This document shows, piece after piece, positions 34,851 through 43,965 of a stretch of DNA of 64,000 bases. Positions within the stretch are counted from its first letter, which is position 1, and the number at the start of each line of letters is the position of its first letter. The notes under the pieces were generated by a model. That model searched no databases. It was given only the letters and a program-made list of their open reading frames with translations, and was not told the origin of the DNA. The position numbers were made by a program, and so were the translations under genes. Source of the stretch: Mycolicibacterium sp. P1-18 (GTDB taxonomy: Bacteria > Actinomycetota > Actinomycetes > Mycobacteriales > Mycobacteriaceae); NCBI RefSeq assembly GCF_008329535.1, contig NZ_NPKR01000010.1, forward strand, positions 178,935 through 242,934, given 5' to 3'.

Positions 34851-35564
34851 GTGCCCGACGCCGTAGGTCCGCATCCGCAGTACGACGTGTTCGCCGACGA
34901 ATTCCTCGAGCACGGCCGCGACGGTTTCTACAACGCGCACTACGACCGGCCGGCAGTGTTGGCGTTGCTCGGTGACGTCGCCGGCCGCGTCGTCCTGGAT
35001 GCCGGCTGTGGGCCGGGGTTGTACGCCGCAGAACTCGTCGCTCGGGGTGCCGACGTCACCGGGTTCGACGTCAGCCCCCGGATGGTCGAGCTGTGTCGAG
35101 AGCGGGTGCCCGCCGGCGACTTCCGCGTCCACGACCTGGCCCAGCCGCTCGACTGGCTCGCCGACGGTTCGGTGGACCTGGTGGTCTTCGCGTTGGCCGT
35201 GGAGTACGTCGACGACCGGACCGCGGCCCTGCGCGAGCTGCGGCGGGTGCTGCGTCCGGGCGGCGCGCTGGTGCTGTCGCGCCTGCACCCGACCGGTGAC
35301 TGGCTGCGTCACGGCGGGGACTACTTCGAGGCGCGGGTGATCGAGGAGACCTGGAGCCGGGGCTGGCGGGTCCGCTACTGGGTGACCTCGCTGGAGCAGA
35401 CATGTGAGGAACTGCATGCCGCGGGGTTCCTGATCGAACGTCTGCTGGAGCCGCGTCCGACTGCCCGGGCCGCCGACCTGGACGCCGACCGGTACGCCCG
35501 GCTCAGCCGGGAACCCACGGGCTTCCTGGCCGTCCGGGCGGTTCCGGATCCGCGCCTCGGCTAG
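34851..35564 (+). CDS. Class I SAM-dependent methyltransferase
   Basis: A 237-residue methyltransferase of the UbiE/type 11 group. Motif I VVLDAGCGPGLYAAEL starts near 46, the acidic loop after strand 2 is VTGFDVS, and motif IV/post-I VDLVVFALAVEYV precedes LRELRRVLRPGGALVLS. The GTG at 34851 is the start. It is divergent from the SDR-like gene (65-base gap) and nearly convergent with the aldolase gene (overlap of 4 bases). Substrate unknown. Confidence 0.88.
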   Translation: MPDAVGPHPQYDVFADEFLEHGRDGFYNAHYDRPAVLALLGDVAGRVVLDAGCGPGLYAAELVARGADVTGFDVSPRMVELCRERVPAGDFRVHDLAQPLDWLADGSVDLVVFALAVEYVDDRTAALRELRRVLRPGGALVLSRLHPTGDWLRHGGDYFEARVIEETWSRGWRVRYWVTSLEQTCEELHAAGFLIERLLEPRPTARAADLDADRYARLSREPTGFLAVRAVPDPRLG

Positions 35565-36457
35565 GCACCTGCCGTCGAGGCGTCGTAGATGGCCTTGATC
35601 GACGCGTCGAGGGTGGCGTTGAACTCGTCGTCGGACTGCTTGGCCGACAAGCCCTCGGTCAGCGCCCGGCTGAAGCTGGCGATCAGATCGGTGTTCTGCG
35701 CCAGCAGCTCGTCGGCTTCGTCGCGGGAGTAACCGCCGGACAGCGCCACCACGCGCATCACCTTCGGATGGCCGATCAGCGGCCGGTAGAGGTTGGGCAC
35801 GGTGGGGATCGAGACCTTCAGCATCACCTGCTGGCCCTCGGGGATGCCGTCGAGGCGGGCCCCGATCTGGTCGAGCAGGATGGCCTCGGCGTCGGCCTTG
35901 TCCGGAATCGTCACCGTGACCTCGGGCTCGAGAATGGGCACCAATCCGTGCGCGAGCACCCGCTCGGCGACCTCGAACTGCTGGGCCACGATCGACTCGA
36001 CGCCCGCGGCGTCCGCGGCGCCGATCACCGAGCGTTCCTTGGTGCCGAAGATGCCCTTGGCCGTGGCGCGATCCAGCAGGTCGTCCAGGTCCGGCAGCGG
36101 CTTCATCAGCTGAACTCCGTGTTCGGCGTCGGACAATCCCTTGTCGATCTTGAGGAACGGCACGACACCCTTGTCGTCCCACAGGTAGGTCGCCGACGGT
36201 GTGCTGGCGACGTCGCGATCCATGGTTTGTTCGAACAGGATGGCCGCGAGAATTCGGTCACCGCCGAAGACCGGCGAGGTGATGATGCGCTCACGCATGC
36301 GGTGGATGAGGTCGAACATCTCGGCGTCGCCGGAGTACTCGTCGTCCTCGATGCCGTAGAGCTTGAGGGCCTTCGGCGTCGAACCGCCGCTCTGGTCGAG
36401 CGCGGCAATGAAGCCCCGGCCCGTGGTCATGCGTTCTGCCTGCGTCTGATCGGCCAT
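35561..36457 (-). CDS. fda: Fructose-bisphosphate aldolase, class I
   Basis: A 298-residue Schiff-base aldolase that cleaves fructose 1,6-bisphosphate to dihydroxyacetone phosphate and glyceraldehyde 3-phosphate. The family start GFIAALDQSGGSTPKAL is at 15-31, and the Schiff-base lysine is Lys214 in VMLKVSIPT. Mycobacteria normally rely on the zinc-dependent class II enzyme, so this is the alternative metal-independent form. I start at ATG 36457; the longer frame to 36526 crosses the promoter of the divergent gene. Confidence 0.9.
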   Translation of the reverse strand: MADQTQAERMTTGRGFIAALDQSGGSTPKALKLYGIEDDEYSGDAEMFDLIHRMRERIITSPVFGGDRILAAILFEQTMDRDVASTPSATYLWDDKGVVPFLKIDKGLSDAEHGVQLMKPLPDLDDLLDRATAKGIFGTKERSVIGAADAAGVESIVAQQFEVAERVLAHGLVPILEPEVTVTIPDKADAEAILLDQIGARLDGIPEGQQVMLKVSIPTVPNLYRPLIGHPKVMRVVALSGGYSRDEADELLAQNTDLIASFSRALTEGLSAKQSDDEFNATLDASIKAIYDASTAGA

Positions 36458-36524
36458 CTCACCATCCCGTGTCCAGTCGTTGCGAGCCACCGTCGCGAGC
36501 ATATTCCTCTGGGAGAATCGACCC

Positions 36525-37136
36525 ATGTACGTTCCCGCCCACTTCTCGGCCGACGACGACTCCGTTCACGAACTGCTGTCCCGGAACCAGGCGGCGGACC
36601 TGGTCACCGCGGGGCCCGACGGTCTCGACGCCACGATGATGCCGTTCCTCTACGACCGCGAACGCGCCGTTCTGCAGGGTCATTTCGCGCGCAACAACGA
36701 CCACTGGCGCCGCGCCGACGGTCGGGAGGCGCTGGTGATCGTCCGCGGTCCCGACTCCTACGTGACGCCGAGCTGGTATGCCTCCAAGGCCGAACACGGC
36801 CGGGTGGTGCCAACGTGGAATTACGTCGTCGCCCACGTCCACGGCACGGTGACCATCCACGACGACACGACCTGGCTCGACGACCTGGTCCGTCGACTGA
36901 CCGACCATCACGAGGGCCACCGCCCGGCGCCCTGGTCGGTCGACGACGCGCCCGAGAAGTTCATCGCCGGTCAGCTGCGCGCGATCGTCGGCGTCGAGGT
37001 GGCGATCTCCCGCGTGGAAGCCAAGTTCAAGCTCAGCCAGAACCGGCCCGAGGCAGACGTCGACGGCGTCGTCGCGGGCCTGCGATCCGAGGGCGACGAG
37101 CGTGGCGCCGACGCCGTCGCGGCGAATCGGCCGTAG
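36525..37136 (+). CDS. PaiB-like FMN-binding protein
   Basis: A 203-residue protein of the PaiB/FMN-binding negative regulator family, with a split-barrel flavin fold. Diagnostic stretches are MYVPAHF at the start, FHARN-type LQGHFARNNDHW, YVTPSWYASK and VVPTWNYVVAHVHG. I start at ATG 36525, just after the aldolase divergent promoter. Some relatives are annotated as repressors of sporulation or protease genes, but the fold is an FMN-binding oxidoreductase-type barrel and regulation is not proven. Confidence 0.85.
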   Translation: MYVPAHFSADDDSVHELLSRNQAADLVTAGPDGLDATMMPFLYDRERAVLQGHFARNNDHWRRADGREALVIVRGPDSYVTPSWYASKAEHGRVVPTWNYVVAHVHGTVTIHDDTTWLDDLVRRLTDHHEGHRPAPWSVDDAPEKFIAGQLRAIVGVEVAISRVEAKFKLSQNRPEADVDGVVAGLRSEGDERGADAVAANRP

Positions 37137-37173
37137 CCGTCGCGGCGCATCGGCCCGTTGGACGCTAGGTAAC

Positions 37174-37191
37174 ACGAACGTTCTCGTTCGT
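37174..37191. repeat. Short perfect inverted repeat
   Basis: ACGAACG-TTCT-CGTTCGT, a 7-bp perfect inverted repeat with a 4-base loop, lies 37 bases after the PaiB-like stop. It has no T-run, so a terminator is possible but weak. The half-site spacing is 6 bases rather than the 4 of a mycobacterial SOS box. Confidence 0.4.
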
Positions 37192-37207
37192 CACACCCGG
37201 GAAACAT

Positions 37208-37223
37208 AAACGGTATACCGTTT
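37208..37223. promoter_or_regulatory. Perfect palindrome, likely GntR operator of the catabolic operon
   Basis: AAACGGTATACCGTTT is a perfect 16-bp palindrome with the GTATAC core typical of FadR/FCD-type GntR operators. It stands about 60 bases before the first gene of the 37285-48107 operon, whose last gene is a FadR-type GntR regulator. Confidence 0.6.
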
Positions 37224-37284
37224 GTTCATCGCAGGGTGATGGTCGCCTCGCGCCGTGACCGAAGGACGGGGGCCGTCGCCTCTC

Positions 37285-38457
37285 ATGAACACCCCGGCGA
37301 GTCCACTGCTCGATTCGCGCTCCAGTGCGCTCGACCCGCGTCAACGCGCGGTCGTGCAACGGGTCTCTGACGCCGAACGTGCCCACATCCTGGCCCTGCC
37401 CAGCAACGACCCGCTGGATGCCAAGCTTCGCTTCCGCGTCGAGGCAACCGGCCCGGAGCTGTTCGGCCAGCCGCAGGCGATCCGAGACACGTTGGCGCTC
37501 AACGCTTCCACTCTCGACTCCATTGCCGATTACCTGGTCACCGCGGTCGACCGGGTGGTCCTGGTGGGTTGCGGAGACTCCCTGGCCGTGATGGTGGCCG
37601 CCCGGCAGGCGCTGGAGGCCATGCTCGGCGTGCCGTGTGAACCGGTGCAGAGTCTTGAATTTGCGTACTACCAGGCTGAGCTGGTCGACGAGCGTTCGGC
37701 GGTGATCGCGCTGTCCAGTTCGGGTGAGACCACGCGGACGGTCGAGGCGCTCCTGATGGCGCAACACCGCGGATCGTATACCGTTGCCATCACCAACACG
37801 GCCGGGTCGACGCTACAGACCGAGGCGAGCACGTCGCTGAAGATCGAGGCCACCCGCGTCGGATGGCCCACCCAGTCGTCCACGGCCGCGCTGGCCCTGC
37901 TGCTCGAACTCGCCGTCCGGATCGGTGAACGCCGGGTTCCGGAACGGGCGAGTGCTCTGCGGGCCGCGTTGGACGACGTGCCCGAACTCGTGGGCGAGGT
38001 GCTGAAGCGAGTCGACCCGGTGATCGCCGGCATCGCCGAGTCGGAGGTCGCGGCGGACGTTCGGAACGTGCTGTTCTCGGGCGCGGGACCGAATTTGGCC
38101 ACCGCGATCGTCGGCGCGGCCAAGGTCAAGGAGTGCACGACGCTGCACGCGGTGGAGATCCAGGTCGAGGAATACCACCACTACAACTCGCAGAAGGCCG
38201 GCGAACCGCTCTTCCTGTTCGCGCCGTCGGGACCGTCGGTGCCGCGGGCGGTCGACACCGCCAGGGACGCGCTGCGCTGGGGTGGACGGCTCTACGTGGT
38301 GACGACCGACGAGGAAGGGGCCTTCGACGAATTCGACGCCACGGTGATCACGATGCCGCCGGTGCCCGAGCCCCTCTCGCCCCTGCTATACCTGGTGGTC
38401 GCGCAGTTGATCGGCTACCACCTGGGACTGAGCTGCTACGCCGCGGCGGCCCGATGA
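37285..38457 (+). CDS. Two-SIS-domain sugar isomerase/deglycase-like protein
   Basis: A 390-residue protein with two SIS (phosphosugar-binding) domains, like the isomerase half of GlmS and the deglycase FrlB. First domain: VGCGDSL and SSSGETTRTVEAL. Second domain: GAGPNLATAIVGAAKVKE and the active-site helix with EYHHY. There is no glutaminase domain. ATG 37285 is used; GTG 37255 is an alternative. Its stop overlaps the PfkB kinase start. A SIS protein plus a PfkB kinase is the core of Amadori-product (fructosamine) breakdown, so cleavage of a phosphorylated sugar-amine is likely. Confidence 0.83.
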   Translation: MNTPASPLLDSRSSALDPRQRAVVQRVSDAERAHILALPSNDPLDAKLRFRVEATGPELFGQPQAIRDTLALNASTLDSIADYLVTAVDRVVLVGCGDSLAVMVAARQALEAMLGVPCEPVQSLEFAYYQAELVDERSAVIALSSSGETTRTVEALLMAQHRGSYTVAITNTAGSTLQTEASTSLKIEATRVGWPTQSSTAALALLLELAVRIGERRVPERASALRAALDDVPELVGEVLKRVDPVIAGIAESEVAADVRNVLFSGAGPNLATAIVGAAKVKECTTLHAVEIQVEEYHHYNSQKAGEPLFLFAPSGPSVPRAVDTARDALRWGGRLYVVTTDEEGAFDEFDATVITMPPVPEPLSPLLYLVVAQLIGYHLGLSCYAAAAR

Positions 38458-39344
38458 CCGAGTCGCCCACTTTGGTCTGCGTCGGCAACCTGACCGTCGA
38501 CGAGGCCGTGTCACCGGCCGGGGAGCGGGTCGAATCCGTCGGCGGCGACGCGCTGTTCGCCGCACTGGCCGCCAGGATGGCCGACGGGAACCCCGCGCTC
38601 CTCGCCCCGCTGGGCACCGACGCACCGCCCGCGCTGCTGGCCGCGATCCGCGCGACGGGCGCCGATCCACAGTCCCTGCCGTCACGCGACTTGCCGTTGA
38701 TCCGCAACGTGATTCGCTACGACGACGCCGGCGGCCGGGTATGGGACCTAATCCGCGGCGAGAAGCACTTCGAGGCGCTGTCGGTGTTTCCCGCCGACGT
38801 GCCCGCCCACGCCCTGACCGCCGCCGGGATCCTGCTGTCCGCGATGGCCCTGCGCCCGCAGCTGGAACTCGCCGCGTGGCTGCGCCCCCGGACCGGCGCC
38901 ACGATCTTCTTCGACCCGCAGGAGGACTACGTCGCCGGCCACGAGGCCGCACTGACCGACGCAGTCCGCGCGTGCGACGTGTTCCTGCCCAGCGAGATCG
39001 AAGCCACCGCACTGGCCGGCACCGCCGACCTGGCGGTTGCCGCCGCCACGTTCCTCGACCTCGGGCCGCGGGCAGTCGTCGTCAAGCGGGCCGAGGCGGG
39101 TTCCCTGGTCGTCACCAGGGAACGCCCCGAACCGGTCGTCGTCCCCACCGACGTGGTCGCCCCGGTCGACAGCACCGGCGCCGGTGACGCCTTCTGCGGG
39201 GCGTTCGCCGTCGAGTACCTCCGCAGCGGTGACGCCCACGCCGCGGCCCGGACCGGCGCGGCGGCGGCCCGCGTCGCCGTGAGCGGCCCCGGCGTCAGCG
39301 CGCTGCTCGCCGCCGTCGACGCACGCAGCGGAGCTCCGCGATGA
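38454..39344 (+). CDS. PfkB-family carbohydrate kinase
   Basis: A 296-residue ribokinase-fold kinase. The start VCVGNLTVDEAV is the first PfkB signature, and the second is DSTGAGDAF with catalytic Asp245. It would phosphorylate a sugar or sugar-amine alcohol using ATP. The ATG overlaps the SIS gene stop, and the next gene overlaps its own stop. By analogy with FrlD/FrlB, this kinase could make the 6-phosphate that the SIS protein splits; the substrate itself cannot be read from sequence. Confidence 0.88.
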   Translation: MTESPTLVCVGNLTVDEAVSPAGERVESVGGDALFAALAARMADGNPALLAPLGTDAPPALLAAIRATGADPQSLPSRDLPLIRNVIRYDDAGGRVWDLIRGEKHFEALSVFPADVPAHALTAAGILLSAMALRPQLELAAWLRPRTGATIFFDPQEDYVAGHEAALTDAVRACDVFLPSEIEATALAGTADLAVAAATFLDLGPRAVVVKRAEAGSLVVTRERPEPVVVPTDVVAPVDSTGAGDAFCGAFAVEYLRSGDAHAAARTGAAAARVAVSGPGVSALLAAVDARSGAPR

Positions 39345-40036
39345 CGCGCATCACCGTGATCAACCCCAACACCTCCGTCGAGCTGACCGACGCCATTGCC
39401 CTTGCGGCACGGGAGGTCTCGGGCGCGGGCGTGACGGTGCGCGGCGTCCACCCGGTCGACGGGGTGCCCAGCGTGGAGAGCCACGCCGAGGAGGCGATCG
39501 CCGCCGTCGGAGTCCTGGCCCAGGTGCGAGAGCACCAGGCCGACACCGACGCGTACGTCGTCGCCTGCTTCGGCGACACCGGCGTGCAGGCCGCCCGCGA
39601 GGTCGCGACGTGTCCGGTGGTCGGCATGACCGAGGCCGCGCTGCAGACCGCGTGCCTTATCGCCCACCGGTTCGTCGTCGTCACCCTGCCCGCCCGCACC
39701 GTCGCCCACAGCGACCGGGTGGTCCGGGCGCTCGGGCTCGAACACCGGTGCAGCGTCGTCGCCGTCGACGTGCCGGTCGCCGACCTCGTCGGCGGCTCGA
39801 CCCATCTGCTCGACGCGTTCACCGACGCGGCCCGTACCGCCATGGCCTCGGATGGTGCCGAGGCCGTCGTGCTCGGGTGCGCCGGTCTCGCCGACCTAGT
39901 CGGCCCGCTGTCCGAAGCCCTCGGGATACCGGTGGTCGACGGGGTAGCGGCCGCCGTGGGCATCGCCACCGGTCTGGTCGCGATGGGTCTGAACACGTCG
40001 CGCGCCAACACCTTCGCCGCGGTGGAGCTGCCATGA
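39341..40036 (+). CDS. Asp/Glu/hydantoin racemase family protein
   Basis: A 231-residue racemase-fold protein with NPNTS at 5-9 and the two catalytic cysteines Cys76 (VVACFGD) and Cys180 (LGCAGL), the pattern of hydantoin and allantoin racemases. ATG at 39341 overlaps the kinase stop. It implies that a chiral cyclic amide or amino acid is handled in this pathway. Next to an amidohydrolase and a PuuE-like deacetylase, a hydantoin- or allantoin-like intermediate is plausible. Confidence 0.88.
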   Translation: MTRITVINPNTSVELTDAIALAAREVSGAGVTVRGVHPVDGVPSVESHAEEAIAAVGVLAQVREHQADTDAYVVACFGDTGVQAAREVATCPVVGMTEAALQTACLIAHRFVVVTLPARTVAHSDRVVRALGLEHRCSVVAVDVPVADLVGGSTHLLDAFTDAARTAMASDGAEAVVLGCAGLADLVGPLSEALGIPVVDGVAAAVGIATGLVAMGLNTSRANTFAAVELP

Positions 40037-41541
40037 GCGTGCTCTTCCGTCGCGTGTTCGTCTACGACGCCGACACCCCCGCGGGGATGACCGGGCCAGT
40101 CGACGTGCTGGTCGACGGTGACCGGATCGGCGCGATCGCCGACGAGCTGTCGGCCCCTCCCGGGAGCAGAGTCGTCGAGGGCGGCGGCCGACACCTGTTG
40201 CTGCCCGGACTGATCAACGCGCACTTCCACTCGCCGGCCAACCACCTCAAGGGCTCGGTTCGCAGTCTTCCGCTCGAGCTGTTCATGCTGTTCGAGTCGC
40301 CGTCGGACCCGGCGCTCGCGCCGACGCCGCGAGAGGCCTACCTGCGGACGATGCTCGGCGCGGTCGAGATGCTGCAGCGGGGCATCACCTGCGTGCAGGA
40401 CGACGCGTTCCTCATGCCGTTCCCCGACCCGGACGTCGTCGACGCGGTGGCGTCGGCCTACCGCGACAGCGGAATTCGCGCCTTTCTCGCCCTCGACCAG
40501 CCCGAGCTGACCGAGGCCGAGAAGCTGCCCTTCGTCGACGAGCTGGACCCGGCCGCCCGGCGTGCCTTCGGTGCCCCGGCGCCCGCACCGGCCGCCCAAC
40601 TCCTCGAGGCCTACGACCATCTGATCGGCACCTGGCACGGCGCCGCCGACGACCGCATCCGCGCCGCGGTGTCGATCTCCGCGCCGCAGCGGGTCAGCCT
40701 GGAGTACTTCGCCGCCCTCGACGACCTCGCCGAGCGCCACGGTCTGCCGCTGTACGCCCACATGCTGGAGACCAAGGTGCAGCGCACCCTGATGACCGAG
40801 CAGCCGCGCTTCGCCGGCCGGTCCCTGGTCGGCTACACCGCCGCCGCGGGCCTACTCAAGCCGCACACCAACGTGATTCACGCCGTCTGGGTCGACGACG
40901 TCGACCTCGACACCATCGCCGAGGCGGGGTCGACGGTGGTGCACAACCCGGTCAGCAACCTGAGGCTCGGCAGCGGGGTGCTGCCGTGGCGGGCGATGAT
41001 CGCCCGCGGCATCCCCGTCGCGCTGGGCACCGACGAGGCCATCTGCGACGACTCGGTCAACGTGTGGACCGTCGCGAAGACCGCCGGTCTCATCCACAAC
41101 GTCGCGGGACTCGACAGCGACGACTGGCCCACCTCCGCGGAGGTGCTCACCGCCCTCTGGACCGGTGGCGCCCGCGCGACGCGGCGACCCGACGACCTGG
41201 GCGTGGTGGCCCCGGGCCGCCTGGCCGACCTCGCGCTCGTCGACCTGCACTCGATCGCCTTCACCCCACTCAACGACCTACGGGAGCAACTGGTGCACTG
41301 CGAGGACGGCCGAAGCGTCGTGCTGACCATGGTGGCGGGCCGCGTCGTCGCCGAAGACGGCCACGTCACCAGCGTGGACGAGACCGCGCTGCTCGACGAA
41401 GCTCGCGAGCTGTTCGCCGCGAAACTGCCTGCCGTTCAACGGGCACGGGGCGAGGCCACCGACCTGGTGCCTGCCTATCAGCACATCGTGCGTCGCGCGG
41501 CCTCCACCGACGTCGGCTTCAGCCGCTGGTTGGTGCCATGA
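40033..41541 (+). CDS. Amidohydrolase, chlorohydrolase/deaminase-like (TIM barrel)
   Basis: A 502-residue metal-dependent hydrolase of the amidohydrolase superfamily. Metal ligands are visible: HxH in INAHFH near 63, His in PLYAHMLETK, His in NVIHAVWVDD and Asp in LGTDEAICDD. The N- and C-terminal beta-sandwich segments (VDVLVDGDRIGAIA; GRVVAEDGHVTSV) are complete. Relatives deaminate or dechlorinate heterocycles or open cyclic amides. The ATG overlaps the racemase stop, and its own stop overlaps the deacetylase start. Confidence 0.88.
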   Translation: MSVLFRRVFVYDADTPAGMTGPVDVLVDGDRIGAIADELSAPPGSRVVEGGGRHLLLPGLINAHFHSPANHLKGSVRSLPLELFMLFESPSDPALAPTPREAYLRTMLGAVEMLQRGITCVQDDAFLMPFPDPDVVDAVASAYRDSGIRAFLALDQPELTEAEKLPFVDELDPAARRAFGAPAPAPAAQLLEAYDHLIGTWHGAADDRIRAAVSISAPQRVSLEYFAALDDLAERHGLPLYAHMLETKVQRTLMTEQPRFAGRSLVGYTAAAGLLKPHTNVIHAVWVDDVDLDTIAEAGSTVVHNPVSNLRLGSGVLPWRAMIARGIPVALGTDEAICDDSVNVWTVAKTAGLIHNVAGLDSDDWPTSAEVLTALWTGGARATRRPDDLGVVAPGRLADLALVDLHSIAFTPLNDLREQLVHCEDGRSVVLTMVAGRVVAEDGHVTSVDETALLDEARELFAAKLPAVQRARGEATDLVPAYQHIVRRAASTDVGFSRWLVP

Positions 41542-42413
41542 ACGCGGCCGGATATCCCTACACGCCGCTGACCGCCCGCCCGCGCGGCACGTGGCCCAAC
41601 GGCGCCCGTCTGGCCGTCGTGGTGTGCGTCGGCGTCGAGTCCTACCGGTTGGGTGACGGCCGCACCGAGGACGTGCTGGCCGACGTGCCCGCCCCGGACC
41701 TGGTGAACACCGCGTGGCGCGATTACGGCAACCGGGTGGGCGCGTTCCGCCTCTTCGATCTGCTTGGCCGCCTGGGCATCCCGCCGACGGTGCTGCTGAA
41801 CACCGACGTCTACGACGAGGCCCCCGACGTGCTCGAGGCGGCCCGCAAGGTCTCCGCCGAGATCGTCGGCCACGGCCGGTCCAACTCCGACTCGCTGCCC
41901 GGCATGGCCCCGGAGACGGAACGCGCGTACCTGGCCGACGTCGCCGACCGCATCCGCGCCGAGGAGGGTCAGGCGCCCGGCGGCTGGTCGAGCCCCTGGT
42001 TGAGCCACACCCCGACCACCCTGAAGCTGTTGGTGGACAGCGGGTACGACTATCTCCTCGACCTGCGGCTCGACGACCAACCCGTGTGGTTGCACACCGA
42101 ATCGGGTCCTTTGCTGAGCATTCCGTACGCCGCGGAGCTGAACGACTCCTCGACGATGGTGGGCCGCAGCGTGCTGGCCCGCGACTTCGCCGACATGATC
42201 GACGACGAATTCGACGAGCTGCACGCCGCCGCAGCGCACACACCGCTGGTGATGAGCGTGGTGCTGCACTCGTTCATCAGCGGTGTGCCGTTCCGGCTGC
42301 GGGCGGTCGGTCGCGCCCTCGAGCGCATTGCGGCGGCCGAAGGCGTCTGGCTGACCACGCCGCGCCAGATTCACCGTGCCGTCGTCGAGAATCCGGAGCT
42401 GTTCGGTGAGTGA
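41538..42413 (+). CDS. Polysaccharide deacetylase family protein, PuuE-like
   Basis: A 291-residue NodB-fold hydrolase resembling cofactor-independent allantoinase PuuE and related cyclic-amide hydrolases. Typical stretches are FRLFDLLGRLGIPPTVLLNTDVYDEAP, EIVGHGRSN, WSSPWLSHTPTTLKLL and MSVVLHSFISGVPFRL. There is no signal peptide, so it acts in the cytoplasm and not on cell-wall glycan. It is tightly coupled to the amidohydrolase on one side and the ABC ATPase on the other. Confidence 0.84.
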   Translation: MNAAGYPYTPLTARPRGTWPNGARLAVVVCVGVESYRLGDGRTEDVLADVPAPDLVNTAWRDYGNRVGAFRLFDLLGRLGIPPTVLLNTDVYDEAPDVLEAARKVSAEIVGHGRSNSDSLPGMAPETERAYLADVADRIRAEEGQAPGGWSSPWLSHTPTTLKLLVDSGYDYLLDLRLDDQPVWLHTESGPLLSIPYAAELNDSSTMVGRSVLARDFADMIDDEFDELHAAAAHTPLVMSVVLHSFISGVPFRLRAVGRALERIAAAEGVWLTTPRQIHRAVVENPELFGE

Positions 42414-43965
42414 GATGACCGGGGGCACCGTTGCCGAAGTCCACGACTTCTCGCTGTCGCTGGTGCGCAACGGCGTCCGCAGCCAGGTGCTGCACCACGT
42501 GGACCTACGGATCCGGCCGGGGGAGATCCTCGGCCTGGTCGGCGAATCCGGCTCGGGGAAGAGCGTTCTCGCGCTCGGCCTGCTGGGCTTGCTCCCACCC
42601 GAGTCGCACCCGGTGACCGAGGGCCGGATCACCGTCGACGGGGTCGACCTGCTGCACGCGGGGCGCGACGAGCTCAGGCGCGTCCGTCGCGAGGTACTCG
42701 GTGCGATCTTCCAGGACCCGATGACGTCGCTGAACCCGACCATGCGAATCGGCAGGCAGATCGGCGAGGCCACCGGCGACGACGCCGAGTCGGTGCGGCT
42801 GCTGGAGACCGTCGGCGTCCGCGACGCCGAACTGCGGCTGCGCGTCTATCCGCACGAGCTCTCCGGCGGACTGCGGCAACGGGTGATGGCGGCCATCGCC
42901 GTCGCCGGGCGGCCGCGTCTGATCGTGGCCGACGAACCGACCACGGCGCTGGACGTCACCGTGCAGGCGCAGCTGCTGGATCTGCTGCGCGAGTTGCGCG
43001 ACGACTTCGGGTGCTCGGTGCTGCTGATCACCCACGACCTCGGCGTGGCCGACCAGATCGCCGACCGGCTGGCGGTGCTGCACCACGGCGAACTGGTCGA
43101 GGTCGGGGCCGCCGCCGACGTGGTGCGCAGGCCGCAACACGACTACACCCGGTCGCTGCTGGCGTCGCGGCTGACGCTGACGACGCCACGCGACGAGCGG
43201 TTCACTTCCGAATCGATAGGAATCACAACGGAATTCGCCGTGTCGATCCGCGCGCTGACGAAGACGTTCGGCGTGGGACGCGGCCGCCGCCGGCACGAGA
43301 TCACCGCCGTCGACGGCGTCGACCTGGAGATCGGGGCCGGCGAGGCGCTGGCGATCGTCGGGGAGAGCGGCTCGGGCAAGTCGACGCTGCTGCGGATGGT
43401 CGCCGGACTGGAGCAGCCGACGTCGGGAGTCGTCGAACTCGCCGGCGACGGCGGGCCGCAGATGGTGTTCCAGGATGCGGGCTCATCGCTGACGCCGTGG
43501 CTGAGCATCGGCGAGACGCTCGGTGAGCGGCTGCGCCCACTCAAGCTGTCCCGCGACGAGGTCCGCGCACGGGTGACCGACGCGCTGGCCGCGGTCGACC
43601 TGCCCGCCGAGGTCGCCAAAGCGCGGCCCGGCGAGTTGTCCGGCGGGCAGCGTCAACGCGTCGGGTTGGCCCGCGCGACGATGATCCCGCCGGCGGTGCT
43701 GTTGTGCGACGAGCCCACCAGCGCGCTGGACGCGTCGCTCGCCAAGAGCGTGCTAGCCCTCATCCGGGACCTGCGGGCCCGGATCGGGATGACGGTCCTG
43801 TTCGTCACCCACGACCTGGCCGTCGCGCGCCTCATGGGCGACCGTATCGCCGTGATGCAGTCGGGCCGCGTCGTCGAGCTGGGTACCGCCGAGCAGGTGG
43901 TGTCCGACCCCCGCGACCCCTACACCCGCACGCTGCTGGCCGCGGTGCCGGAGATCGCGTCGTGA
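42406..43965 (+). CDS. Opp/Dpp-type ABC importer ATPase, two fused domains
   Basis: A 519-residue fusion of DppD-like and DppF-like ATPases. Walker A motifs GESGSGKS lie at 46-53 and about 319-327; signatures are LSGGLRQRV and LSGGQRQRV; each domain has its own Walker B and H-loop (ITHDLGVA, VTHDLAVA). I chose GTG 42406 because GGAG lies 7 bases upstream and it overlaps the deacetylase stop; ATG 42415 is an alternative. It energises the permease pair encoded next. Confidence 0.92.
   Translation: MSEMTGGTVAEVHDFSLSLVRNGVRSQVLHHVDLRIRPGEILGLVGESGSGKSVLALGLLGLLPPESHPVTEGRITVDGVDLLHAGRDELRRVRREVLGAIFQDPMTSLNPTMRIGRQIGEATGDDAESVRLLETVGVRDAELRLRVYPHELSGGLRQRVMAAIAVAGRPRLIVADEPTTALDVTVQAQLLDLLRELRDDFGCSVLLITHDLGVADQIADRLAVLHHGELVEVGAAADVVRRPQHDYTRSLLASRLTLTTPRDERFTSESIGITTEFAVSIRALTKTFGVGRGRRRHEITAVDGVDLEIGAGEALAIVGESGSGKSTLLRMVAGLEQPTSGVVELAGDGGPQMVFQDAGSSLTPWLSIGETLGERLRPLKLSRDEVRARVTDALAAVDLPAEVAKARPGELSGGQRQRVGLARATMIPPAVLLCDEPTSALDASLAKSVLALIRDLRARIGMTVLFVTHDLAVARLMGDRIAVMQSGRVVELGTAEQVVSDPRDPYTRTLLAAVPEIAS

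Noticed and set aside
37174..37191. LexA/SOS box
   Set aside because: The GAAC and GTTC halves are 6 bases apart in the outer repeat, or directly adjacent in the inner one, not the 4-base spacing of the mycobacterial SOS box.
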